A stretch of DNA of 41,228 bases. Origin: Actinomadura latina NBRC 106108 (GTDB lineage Bacteria; Actinomycetota; Actinomycetes; Streptosporangiales; Streptosporangiaceae). The DNA is taken from the NCBI RefSeq assembly GCF_001552195.1, contig NZ_BCQS01000025.1, positions 1 through 41,228 on the forward strand. Reading direction: 5' to 3'. The notes beneath the pieces were generated by a model. That model was not told the DNA's origin and made no database searches. It saw only the letters and a list, made by a program, of their open reading frames with translations. Of the stretch, positions 29,296-36,093 are shown piece after piece (the first letter of the stretch is position 1; each line of letters starts with the position of its first letter). The position numbers were made by a program, and so were the translations under genes.

Positions 29296-30492
29296 CTGAC
29301 CCGCAGCCGTCCCCGCAGCCGTCCCCGTCCCGCGACCGCCGCCATCGCGGCGGCGGGCGTGCTGGCCGCGGTCCTCGCGGCCGCCGGCGGCGGCACCCCG
29401 GCCCCGCCGCCGGGAGGGGCGCCGGGAGCGGCGCCGCCCGCCCGCGTCCTGTCCCGCTACGAGACCGCCGCGCCCGGCAACGCCATCGACCGCGACTGCG
29501 GCTACAGCGCGCCGCTGCCCGGACGGCCCGGCCGCAGCCTGTGGCTGTTCTGCGACTCGGTGTGGAAGGGCGCCCGCCCCGGGCTGTGGCTCGGCGCCAC
29601 CGCCGCGACCGGGCCCGCCGTCCCCGGCCGCGTCCCCGCCGCCCTCACCGAACTCCCCACCCCCTCCGGAACCGCGCCCCAGCCGGCTCGCGGGCCGGAT
29701 CGCGGGGCGGCGCGGCCGCCGCAGGGGCTGCTGGGCACGCCGCCCGGCCTCGTCCTGCCCGGCGGGCGGCCCTGCCACGTCCCCGGCACCGCCTACAGCG
29801 CCTCCTGGGTGTCGGGCGCCGCCCGCCCGCCCGGCACGGGCGCACTGCTGATCACCTACACCGACGTGTGCGTCACCGCCGCCGCCATCAGCACCCAGGG
29901 CTTCGGCCTGATCGAGTACCGGCCCGGCCGGGGGGCCCTCACCGGCCGCGCGACCCCCTTCACCGCGCCCGGCGGGCTGCCGTTCCAGCAGAACCTCGGC
30001 TCGCCCGTCTTCGCCCGCGGGCACCTGTACCTGTTCGCCGCCGGCTGCGACGCCCACGGGTTCGGCGCCTGCGACGGCGGCCGCGTCACCCTGGCCCGCG
30101 TCCGCGCCGACCCCGCCGCCTGGCGCGACCCGGCCGCCTACGAGTACCGGACGGCCACCGGATGGGCGCCCGACGCGTCCGCCGCGGCGAGCGTCGTCCC
30201 AGGCGCCGCGCCCTACGCCGTGCACGTCGCCGACTTCACGCGCCTCGGCAGGGGCCTGGTCATGATCGAGCAGCGCGGCCTGGACGGCCGGTACCGGCTC
30301 TGGCGCGCCCCCGCCCCCGAAGGGCCGTGGCGCCCGGCCGGGGGCGGCACCGTCGGCTGCACCGGCGGGACCGGGCTCGACCAGTGCCGCGCCCTCATCG
30401 GCCACCCCGAGCTGTCCACCCGCGACGCGCTGCTGCTGTCGTACTACGACCCGGGCGACGACCACGTCCGGGTCCGCGCCGTCCCCTGGTGA
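29296..30492 (+). CDS. Secreted protein of unknown function with probable CTG start
   Basis: This is a 398-aa protein if read from CTG 29296, which has GGGAG 5 nt upstream. The frame is closed by a TGA near 29263 and contains no ATG, GTG or TTG until GTG 29359, inside the signal peptide. From CTG it begins with an Arg-rich n-region and a hydrophobic stretch (ATAAIAAAGVLAAVLAAAGG), a good export signal. The mature part has repeated blade-like strands (LWLFCDSVWKGARPGLWLGA, HVPGTAYSASWVSGAARPPG, LYLFAAGCDAHGFGACDGGR, VMIEQRGLDGRYRLWRAPAP, LSYYDPGDDHVRVRAVPW) and paired cysteines. It looks like a DUF4185-like beta-propeller, but that assignment is uncertain. A weak promoter TTGATC-N17-CACGCT lies at 29233-29261. 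Confidence 0.72.
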   Translation: MTRSRPRSRPRPATAAIAAAGVLAAVLAAAGGGTPAPPPGGAPGAAPPARVLSRYETAAPGNAIDRDCGYSAPLPGRPGRSLWLFCDSVWKGARPGLWLGATAATGPAVPGRVPAALTELPTPSGTAPQPARGPDRGAARPPQGLLGTPPGLVLPGGRPCHVPGTAYSASWVSGAARPPGTGALLITYTDVCVTAAAISTQGFGLIEYRPGRGALTGRATPFTAPGGLPFQQNLGSPVFARGHLYLFAAGCDAHGFGACDGGRVTLARVRADPAAWRDPAAYEYRTATGWAPDASAAASVVPGAAPYAVHVADFTRLGRGLVMIEQRGLDGRYRLWRAPAPEGPWRPAGGGTVGCTGGTGLDQCRALIGHPELSTRDALLLSYYDPGDDHVRVRAVPW

Positions 30493-30499
30493 CGCCCGG

Positions 30500-31129
30500 T
30501 CAGGTGCTCCACAGGCGGCGCTTGCGGTAGAGGGGCTCCCACATCACCCGGTTGCGCTCGCGCACCGGCCGGGGCAGCGCCGCCAGGAACCGGCTGCGGT
30601 CCACGGGCGCGATGGCGTCCACGACCCACGGGACGTACAGCGGCGCGTCCGCCGCGCAGCGGCCCTCGGCGTCGGCGGCCAGCGACCGCCACTGCCCGGC
30701 CCGCAGCACCGACTCGGCCAGCGGCAGCGCCGTCGCCTCCTCGTGCCGCAGATGCGCCTCCAGCGCCTCCCGCAGCGCCCGCACGGCCGCCACGCCGTCG
30801 CCGCCGCCCGCCAGGGCCGCGTCGACACCGGTGACCGGCGCGCCGATGCCGGAGTGCTCGGCGCGCATCTCCGCCAGCACGGCCAGGTCCGCCGGGCGTC
30901 CCGCGACCGCGCGCTCCACGCGCGGCCACAGCAGCCGGTCCTCCAGGTCGTGGTGCATGCGCAGCTGGTCCTTGAGGTTGTCCCAGCCGGCGCGCACGTG
31001 CGCGGCCCCGCCCTTGCCCGCCGCCACCGCCGCCGCGAGCCGGTCCAGGTCCCGGCGGAACGCGTCGTGCGCGGCGTACAGGAGGGCGTGGCAGGTCGTG
31101 TCGCGCGGCCGGACCACGAAAGTCTCCAT
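30500..31129 (-). CDS. Hemerythrin-like (HHE) domain protein
   Basis: This 209-aa four-helix-bundle protein probably binds a di-iron centre. Candidate ligands in order are LYAAHDAF, LRMHHDLEDRLLWPRV, EMRAEHSGIGAPV and LRHEEATALPL, the His and HxxxE/HHxxxE pattern of the hemerythrin cation-binding family. The last 60 residues (LYVPWVVDAIAP, RERNRVMWEPLYRKRRLW) are a helical end seen in actinobacterial members. The role could be O2/NO sensing or iron handling; it is not determined. ATG 31129 or GTG 31135 may be the start; no clear ribosome site is present. It converges on the secreted protein with 7 bp between the stops. Confidence 0.82.
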   Translation of the reverse strand: METFVVRPRDTTCHALLYAAHDAFRRDLDRLAAAVAAGKGGAAHVRAGWDNLKDQLRMHHDLEDRLLWPRVERAVAGRPADLAVLAEMRAEHSGIGAPVTGVDAALAGGGDGVAAVRALREALEAHLRHEEATALPLAESVLRAGQWRSLAADAEGRCAADAPLYVPWVVDAIAPVDRSRFLAALPRPVRERNRVMWEPLYRKRRLWST

Positions 31130-31208
31130 GCACACATGACGGCCGTGACCTCCGCGGACGTGACGTCCCCGGCCGGGAAGAGACGCACCTCACAGCCGGG
31201 CGGCGCGG

Positions 31209-31637
31209 CTAGGCCGCCGGTGCGGCCTTGGCCAGGATCTCCAGGTAGTGCGGGTTGGACATCACGCCGAGGACGTTGCCGAACGGGTCGGTCACCGACG
31301 CGGTCGCGAACCCCGTCCCCTCGCCCCGCTCGGTGATCCTCTCGTGCTCGCGGGCGCCCATCGCCAGCAGCCGCTCCACCGCCGCCTCCAGATCGTCGAC
31401 GTGCCAGTACATGATCGCGCCGCCCGGGGCGGCGGCCGGGCCGCCGGGGCGGAACCGCGCGTCGATCAGGCCCAGCTCGTGCTCGTAGTCGCCGACCCGG
31501 AACTCGTAGTAGCCGGCGCGGCCGTCCGGTCCGGGGACACTGAAGTAGGGCGGGACGCCCAGCAGCCCGGCGTACCAGTCCTTGGCGGCCTCCAGGTCGT
31601 CGGCCCACAGGCTGATGGTGGCGAATCCGCGCAGCAT
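31209..31637 (-). CDS. VOC-family (glyoxalase/dioxygenase fold) protein
   Basis: This 142-aa protein is a single vicinal-oxygen-chelate unit of two beta-alpha-beta-beta-beta modules: FATISLWADDLEAAKDWYAG, LGVPPYFSVPGPDGRAGYYE, HVDDLEAAVERLLAMGAREH, then VTDPFGNVLGVMSNPHY. Metal ligands are the usual His/Glu positions only in part, so it might bind a metal or simply a small ligand. ATG 31637 follows a perfect GGAGGAACC. It is divergent from a WYL regulator and is the likely target of that regulator. Confidence 0.9.
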   Translation of the reverse strand: MLRGFATISLWADDLEAAKDWYAGLLGVPPYFSVPGPDGRAGYYEFRVGDYEHELGLIDARFRPGGPAAAPGGAIMYWHVDDLEAAVERLLAMGAREHERITERGEGTGFATASVTDPFGNVLGVMSNPHYLEILAKAAPAA

Positions 31638-31682
31638 GGTTCCTCCGTTCGCGAAGCCCGGTCTCTCCGGCCCTCGGCACCG

Positions 31683-31718
31683 ACGCTAGACCGCCGATAG
31701 GTCACCCAACGTCCTAAT
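31683..31718. promoter_or_regulatory. Divergent VOC / WYL promoter region with candidate operator
   Basis: A minus-strand -10 box TAGCGT (31688-31683) serves the VOC gene, with TTGGGT 15 nt upstream as possible -35. Between the two genes lies TAGG-N11-CCTA (31698-31716), an inverted repeat overlapping that -35, a natural site for the neighbouring regulator. The operator role is inferred from position. Confidence 0.4.
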
Positions 31719-31729
31719 GGGCGGGCAGG

Positions 31730-32734
31730 ATGGAGGGCATGCGCGACCCGTCCGGGCGGCTGCTCCGCCTGCTGTCCCTGCTGCAGACGCCCCGCGAGTG
31801 GCCGGGCGGCGAGCTCGCCGAGCGGCTCGGCGTCACCGCCCGCACCGTCCGCCGCGACATCGACCGGCTCCGCGAGCTCGGCTACCCCGTGCACGCCACC
31901 CGCGGCGGCGCCGGCGGCTACCGGCTCACCGCCGGCACCGCGATGCCGCCCCTGCTGCTGGACGACGACGAGGCCACCGCCATCGCCATCGGCCTGCGCA
32001 CCGCCGCCGCGGGCGCGGTCAACGGCGTCGAGGACGCCTCGCTGCGCGCCCTGGCCAAACTGGAGCAGGTCCTCCCCCACCGGCTGCGGCCCCGTGTCGC
32101 CGCGCTCACCGAGGCCGCCGTGTCGCTGCCGCCGCAGGACGCCGGCCCGCCCGCCGCCGACCCCGGCGTCCTGGCGCTGCTGGCCGGCGCCTGCGTCACC
32201 CGCGAGCACGTCCGCTTCACCTACACCGCCGCCGGCGGCGGCGAGACCCGGCGGCTGGCGCAGCCGCACCGGCTCGTCGCCGCCGGCCGCCGCTGGTACC
32301 TGCTCGCCCACGACGAGGACCGCGCCGCCTGGCGCACCTTCCGCGCCGACCGCATCACCGGCCCGCACCGCACCGGCGTCCGCGGCCCCGAACGCGCGCT
32401 GCCCGGCGGCGCCGACCCCGTCTCCTGGACGATGGACGCCCTGGCCGGCGGATCCGGGGCCATCCGGGCGCGGCTGCTGCTGCACGTCCCCATCGCCGAG
32501 GCCGCCGGGCGGATCACCGCCTGGCACGGCGTCCTGGAACCGGCCGGCGACCGCACCTGCCTGCTGCACACCCGCTCGGACTCACTGCGGTTCCTCGCCC
32601 ACCGCGTCGCGCTGCTGCCCGTCGACTACACGCTGCTGGACCCGCCCGAACTCGCCGGGCACCTGGCAGCCATCGCCGGCCGCGTCACCCGCGCCGTCCG
32701 GGACTTCCCGGCCCAGCCGGCCGAGCCGGTCTAG
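31730..32734 (+). CDS. WYL-domain transcriptional regulator (YafY-like)
   Basis: This 334-aa regulator has an N-terminal winged HTH of the HTH_11 type (LLRLLSLLQTPREWPGGELA, LGVTARTVRRDIDRLRELGY, GGYRLTAG). A WYL ligand domain follows (LAQPHRLVAAGRRWYLLAHD, WRTFRADRITGPHRTG) and then a C-terminal WCX extension. WYL proteins sense small ligands or nucleic acids. ATG 31730 or 31739 may be the start; a GGAGGGC lies before the second. Divergence from the VOC gene, with a shared promoter region, suggests it controls that gene and itself. Its stop overlaps the end of the convergent MarR gene by 4 bp. Confidence 0.9.
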   Translation: MEGMRDPSGRLLRLLSLLQTPREWPGGELAERLGVTARTVRRDIDRLRELGYPVHATRGGAGGYRLTAGTAMPPLLLDDDEATAIAIGLRTAAAGAVNGVEDASLRALAKLEQVLPHRLRPRVAALTEAAVSLPPQDAGPPAADPGVLALLAGACVTREHVRFTYTAAGGGETRRLAQPHRLVAAGRRWYLLAHDEDRAAWRTFRADRITGPHRTGVRGPERALPGGADPVSWTMDALAGGSGAIRARLLLHVPIAEAAGRITAWHGVLEPAGDRTCLLHTRSDSLRFLAHRVALLPVDYTLLDPPELAGHLAAIAGRVTRAVRDFPAQPAEPV

Positions 32735-33231
32735 CCGAGGGAGGTGTCGCCGAGGGACTCCAGCAGCGTGCGCAGCGCCCCGGCCAGCCGCTCGCGCCCG
32801 GCCGGGCCCAGCGCGGCCAGCAGCCGGTCCTCGTTGGCGGCGTGCAGGGCGACCAGCTCGTCCACGGTCTCCAGGCCGCGCGGCGTCAGCCGGATCCGCA
32901 CCGACCTGCGGTCGCCGCCGTCCCGGACCCGCTCGACCAGGCCCTTGGCCTCCATCCGGTCGATCCGGTTGGTGATCGCGCCCGACGTCACCATCGCCGC
33001 CTTCAGCAGCGCGCCCGCCGTCAGCTCGTAGGGCGCGCCGTGCCGGCGCAGCGTCGCCAGGACGTCGAACTCCCAGCTCTCCAGGCCGTGCGCGGCGAAG
33101 AAGCCCTTCAGCTCCCTGCCCAGCAGCAGCTGCGCCCGCGTGATCCGCCCGACGACGCCCATCGCGGACACGTCCACGTCCGGACGCTCCCGCGCCCACT
33201 GCGCCAGGATCGCGTCCACCGCGTCCGCCAT
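32731..33231 (-). CDS. MarR-family transcriptional regulator
   Basis: This 166-aa winged-helix dimer has dimerisation helices at both ends (ITRAQLLLGRELKGFFAAHG; LRTLLESLGDTS). The recognition part is TAGALLKAAMVTSGAITNRI, DRMEAKGLVERVRDGGDRRS, VRIRLTPRGLETVDELV, with the D-x-R-S wing typical of MarR. ATG 33231 follows GGGGAGGGGCG. A perfect 16-bp palindrome lies 16 bp upstream of the start and overlaps a -10 hexamer GATAAT, so it very probably represses itself. Its inducer is unknown, and no divergent partner gene exists because the next gene is on the same strand. Confidence 0.93.
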   Translation of the reverse strand: MADAVDAILAQWARERPDVDVSAMGVVGRITRAQLLLGRELKGFFAAHGLESWEFDVLATLRRHGAPYELTAGALLKAAMVTSGAITNRIDRMEAKGLVERVRDGGDRRSVRIRLTPRGLETVDELVALHAANEDRLLAALGPAGRERLAGALRTLLESLGDTSLG

Positions 33232-33243
33232 CGCCCCTCCCCG

Positions 33244-33267
33244 GATCATCTCAACGTTGAGATTATC
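33244..33267. promoter_or_regulatory. MarR-type palindromic operator over the marR promoter
   Basis: ATCTCAACGTTGAGAT (33248-33263) is a perfect 16-bp palindrome, and with one mismatch step the outer GAT/ATC also pair, giving 24 bp. The minus-strand -10 hexamer GATAAT (33267-33262) lies inside it. The size and symmetry fit a MarR dimer site. Confidence 0.75.
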
Positions 33268-33311
33268 AACCGGCGCCCCGCCCGGTCGGCCGTGGCCGCC
33301 GGGACGGGCGT

Positions 33312-34067
33312 CTATCCGCGATCGGAGCCCGGCTCGGCGGCGCCGTCCGAGGCGGCTCCGGGCGGCGCGTAGAGGACGTCGCGGGCCTGCTCGGCGGCGC
33401 GGGCGAAGCGTTCCCCGACGTAGTCGAGGTAGCGGGCGATGTTCTCGAGGCGGACCGCGGCCGGGGTGCCGGGACCGAGCACGCCCACCCCCTGCCGCGC
33501 GACCTCGACCTGGTCGGCGATGTCGCGGGCGCTGGCCATCATCGACTGGTAGTAGAGGTCGTTGTCGACGCTGTAGCGCTCGCGCCGGCGTTCGTCGCGT
33601 TCCCGGCGGACCAGGGTGTGCCCCTCCAGCGAGGCGATCGCCTTGGAGATGGACGCCGGGCTGACCTGGAGCCGCTGGACGAGCTCGGACGCGGTGAGGC
33701 TGCCGGAGTCGGTGGTGTAGAGGCAGACCAGCACCCGCGCCATCATCTTGGGCAGGCCCGACCGCATCATGACGGTGGCGAACGCCTCCTCGTACTCGCG
33801 GACGGCCTCGGCGTCGCGCCCGTACGGCAGGGGCGCCGAGGCGCTCCCCCGGGACGCGGCGGGCGCCCGGCGGCGGGCGCGCCGCTCGGTGGCGCGGTGG
33901 GCCAGGTCGGCGCGGTACCCGGTGGGCCCGCCGTTGCGCATCACCTCGCGCGTGACCGTCGAGGTCGGACGGCCGAGCCGCCTGGCGATCTCCGCGTAGG
34001 CGAGGCCGTCGGCCAGCCCCGAGGCGATCTGCCGCCGTTCCTGCTGGGTGAGCCTGCCCCCTGGCAT
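33312..34067 (-). CDS. Two-HTH regulator: HTH_38-like domain plus MarR/GbsR-like domain
   Basis: This 251-aa protein has an N-terminal HTH (LTQQERRQIASGLADGLAYA, EIARRLGRPTSTVTREVMRN) like the DNA-binding head of IS30-type transposases. A basic linker full of Arg follows, then a GbsR/MarR-like winged HTH (MARVLVCLYTTDSGSLTASE, LVQRLQVSPASISKAIASLE). The C-terminal helices and the last residues are a polar Gly/Pro tail. ATG 34067 has a fine AAGGAGAACGGA site. It is divergent from a drug-type ABC exporter across an array of TGCAACG sites, one on its own -35, so it is the likely repressor of both. Confidence 0.85.
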   Translation of the reverse strand: MPGGRLTQQERRQIASGLADGLAYAEIARRLGRPTSTVTREVMRNGGPTGYRADLAHRATERRARRRAPAASRGSASAPLPYGRDAEAVREYEEAFATVMMRSGLPKMMARVLVCLYTTDSGSLTASELVQRLQVSPASISKAIASLEGHTLVRRERDERRRERYSVDNDLYYQSMMASARDIADQVEVARQGVGVLGPGTPAAVRLENIARYLDYVGERFARAAEQARDVLYAPPGAASDGAAEPGSDRG

Positions 34068-34098
34068 TCCGTTCTCCTTCGCGCTCCCTGATACCCCC

Positions 34099-34253
34099 AC
34101 CATAGCGTTCACTTCTCATTCATTGCAACGCTTCGAGTGCTGTCTCGTTGCATTATCCGCATCGCTGTTGCAACACTTTTGACGCTATGACGTGCGTTTA
34201 CGTAGGCATTATGCAACGACCGTGTTGATGAATCTATGAACGCAACGTAGCTT
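34099..34253. promoter_or_regulatory. Divergent regulator/ABC-exporter promoter with TGCAACG site array
   Basis: Sites: TGCAACG 34124-34130, CGTTGCA 34146-34152, GTTGCAAC 34167-34174 (perfect palindrome), TGCAACG 34212-34218, CGCAACG 34241-34247. The first three centres are about 22 bp apart and the next is about 44 bp further, that is two and four helical turns. The minus promoter is TTGCAA-N19-TATGGT (-10 at 34104-34099). Plus promoters for the exporter are TTGATG-N17-TAGCTT (34225-34253) or TTGACG-N18-TAGGCA (34179-34208). Sites cover or flank all of them. Confidence 0.65.
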
Positions 34254-34286
34254 TTCCAGTATCAGAAACCTCTGAAGGAGCCCGCC

Positions 34287-35237
34287 ATGACGACCCTGGC
34301 CATCGCAGCCGAGGGGCTGCGCAAGTCCTACCCCGGCAAGGACGGCGACAAGGTCGTGCTCGACGGCGTCGACCTGGCCGTCCCCGAAGGGACGGTCTTC
34401 TCCCTGCTCGGCCCGAACGGCGCCGGCAAGACCACCACCGTGCAGATCCTGTCCACCCTGATACCGGCCGGCGGCGGCACCGTCCGGGTCGCCGGCCACG
34501 ACCTGGCCACCAGGCCGGACGACGTGCGCGGCGCGATCGGCGTCACCGGCCAGTACTCGGCCGTCGACAAGCTGCTCACCGGCGAGGAGAACCTGCTCCT
34601 CATGGCCGACCTCAGGCACCTGTCCCGCCGGGACGGCAGGCGCAGGGCCGCCGAGCTGCTCGACCGCTTCGACCTGGCCGACGCGGCGCGCAAGCCGGCG
34701 AGCGCCTACTCCGGCGGCATGCGGCGGCGGCTCGACCTGGCGATGACCCTGGTCGGCGACCCCCGCCTGATCTTCCTGGACGAGCCCACCGCCGGCCTGG
34801 ACCCGCGCAGCCGCCGCACCATGTGGGACATCGTCCGCGAACTCGTCGCGGGCGGCGTCACCGTCTTCCTCACCACCCAGTACCTGGAGGAGGCCGACGA
34901 GCTCGCCGACCGCATCGCCCTGCTCGACCACGGCCGGCTGATCGCCGAGGGCACCGCCGACGAGCTCAAGCGGCGCATCCCCGGCGGCCACATCCAGCTC
35001 ACCTTCGCCGGCGCGCACCTGCTCGACGCCGCCCGCCGCGCCCTCGGCACGGGGACCGCCGACCCTGACGCGCTCACCCTGCAGGTGCCCGGGGACGGCA
35101 GCGTCCGCGCGATCCGCGAACTGCTCACCCTCCTGGACGAACGCTCGATCGACATCGCCGAGATGAGCGTCCACACCCCCGACCTCGACGACGTCTTCCT
35201 CACCCTCACCGGCCGGCAGAAGGAGACCACCCGATGA
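34287..35237 (+). CDS. ABC transporter ATP-binding protein, DrrA-type
   Basis: This 316-aa ATPase of the daunorubicin-resistance (DrrA) family has Walker A GPNGAGKTTTVQIL near 48, Q-loop VTGQYSAVD, signature YSGGMRRRLDLAMTL, Walker B LIFLDEPTAGLDPRSR and switch region LTTQYLEEADELAD. The C-terminal 70 residues (SVRAIRELLTLLDERSIDIA, VHTPDLDDVFLTLTGR) are the DrrA regulatory tail. It powers export of hydrophobic drugs or lipids together with the next gene, whose ATG overlaps its stop (ATGA). The ribosome site GAAGGAGCCCGCC is optimal. It is controlled from the site array upstream, probably by the divergent two-HTH regulator. Confidence 0.93.
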   Translation: MTTLAIAAEGLRKSYPGKDGDKVVLDGVDLAVPEGTVFSLLGPNGAGKTTTVQILSTLIPAGGGTVRVAGHDLATRPDDVRGAIGVTGQYSAVDKLLTGEENLLLMADLRHLSRRDGRRRAAELLDRFDLADAARKPASAYSGGMRRRLDLAMTLVGDPRLIFLDEPTAGLDPRSRRTMWDIVRELVAGGVTVFLTTQYLEEADELADRIALLDHGRLIAEGTADELKRRIPGGHIQLTFAGAHLLDAARRALGTGTADPDALTLQVPGDGSVRAIRELLTLLDERSIDIAEMSVHTPDLDDVFLTLTGRQKETTR

Positions 35238-36007
35238 GCACCCTCACCCTCGCCGCGCGCGACTCCGCCACCATGGTCCGGCGCCAGCTCAAGCGCCTTC
35301 TCCGCTACCCGTCGATGACCGTGCAGCTGATCGTCACGCCCGTCATCCTGCTGCTGCTGTTCGTCTACGTCTTCGGCGGCACCCTCGGCACCGGCCTCGG
35401 CGGCGGCCGCCAGACCTACGTCGACTACATCGTCCCCGGCATCCTGCTCATGGCGGCCGCCACCGCCGCCACCGGAACCGCCGTCATGGTCGCCACCGAC
35501 ATGACCGAAGGCATCATCGCCCGCTTCCGCACCATACGGATCTCCCGCGCCTCCGTCCTCACCGGCCACGTCGTCGGCAGCGTCGTCCAACAGCTCCTCG
35601 GCATGGCCGTCCTCATCGCCATCGCCCTGGCGATCGGGTTCCGCCCTAACGCCACCGCGCTCGAATGGCTGGCCGCCGCCGGGCTGCTCACCCTGTTCGC
35701 CGTGGCCGTCACCTGGCTCGCGGTCGCCCTCGGCCTGAAATCCCCGACCCCCGAGGCCGCCAGCAACGCGCCCATGCCCCTGATCCTGCTGCCCTTCCTC
35801 GGCAGCGGCTTCGTCCCCACCGACTCCATGCCCACCGCCCTGCGCTGGTTCGCCGAATACCAGCCCTTCACCCCGATCATGGAAACCGTCCGCGGGCTCC
35901 TCCTCGGCACCCCGATCGGCGGCAGCGGCGCCGCCGCCACCGCCTGGTGCGCCGGCATCGGCGTCCTCTCCTATCTCTGGGCGAAGAAGACCTTCGACAA
36001 GCCGTGA
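35234..36007 (+). CDS. ABC-2 type permease, DrrB-type
   Basis: This 257-aa membrane partner of the preceding ATPase belongs to the ABC-2 family. Six hydrophobic segments include MTVQLIVTPVILLLLFVYVF, YIVPGILLMAAATAATGTAV and the C-terminal GAAATAWCAGIGVLSYLWAK. The family motifs GIIARFRTIRISRASVLTGH and NAPMPLILLPFLGSGFVPTD are clear, as is FAEYQPFTPIMETVRGLLLG. It probably works as a dimer with two ATPases in drug or lipid efflux. It is coupled to the ATPase gene by an ATGA overlap and followed by a bidirectional hairpin. Confidence 0.93.
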   Translation: MSTLTLAARDSATMVRRQLKRLLRYPSMTVQLIVTPVILLLLFVYVFGGTLGTGLGGGRQTYVDYIVPGILLMAAATAATGTAVMVATDMTEGIIARFRTIRISRASVLTGHVVGSVVQQLLGMAVLIAIALAIGFRPNATALEWLAAAGLLTLFAVAVTWLAVALGLKSPTPEAASNAPMPLILLPFLGSGFVPTDSMPTALRWFAEYQPFTPIMETVRGLLLGTPIGGSGAAATAWCAGIGVLSYLWAKKTFDKP

Positions 36008-36054
36008 CCACGCCCCGCCCGCCGAGGGCCGCCGGGTCCAGCGGCCCGGCCCTT

Positions 36055-36081
36055 CCCGCCCGCACTGAGGACGCGGGCGGG
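36055..36081. terminator. Bidirectional terminator between convergent genes
   Basis: CCCGCCCGC (36055-36063), a 9-nt ACTGAGGAC loop and GCGGGCGGG (36073-36081) lie between the permease stop (36007) and the convergent stop at 36094. This is the place where a terminator serving both is expected. Confidence 0.6.
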
Positions 36082-36093
36082 TCGGCGCGCCTC

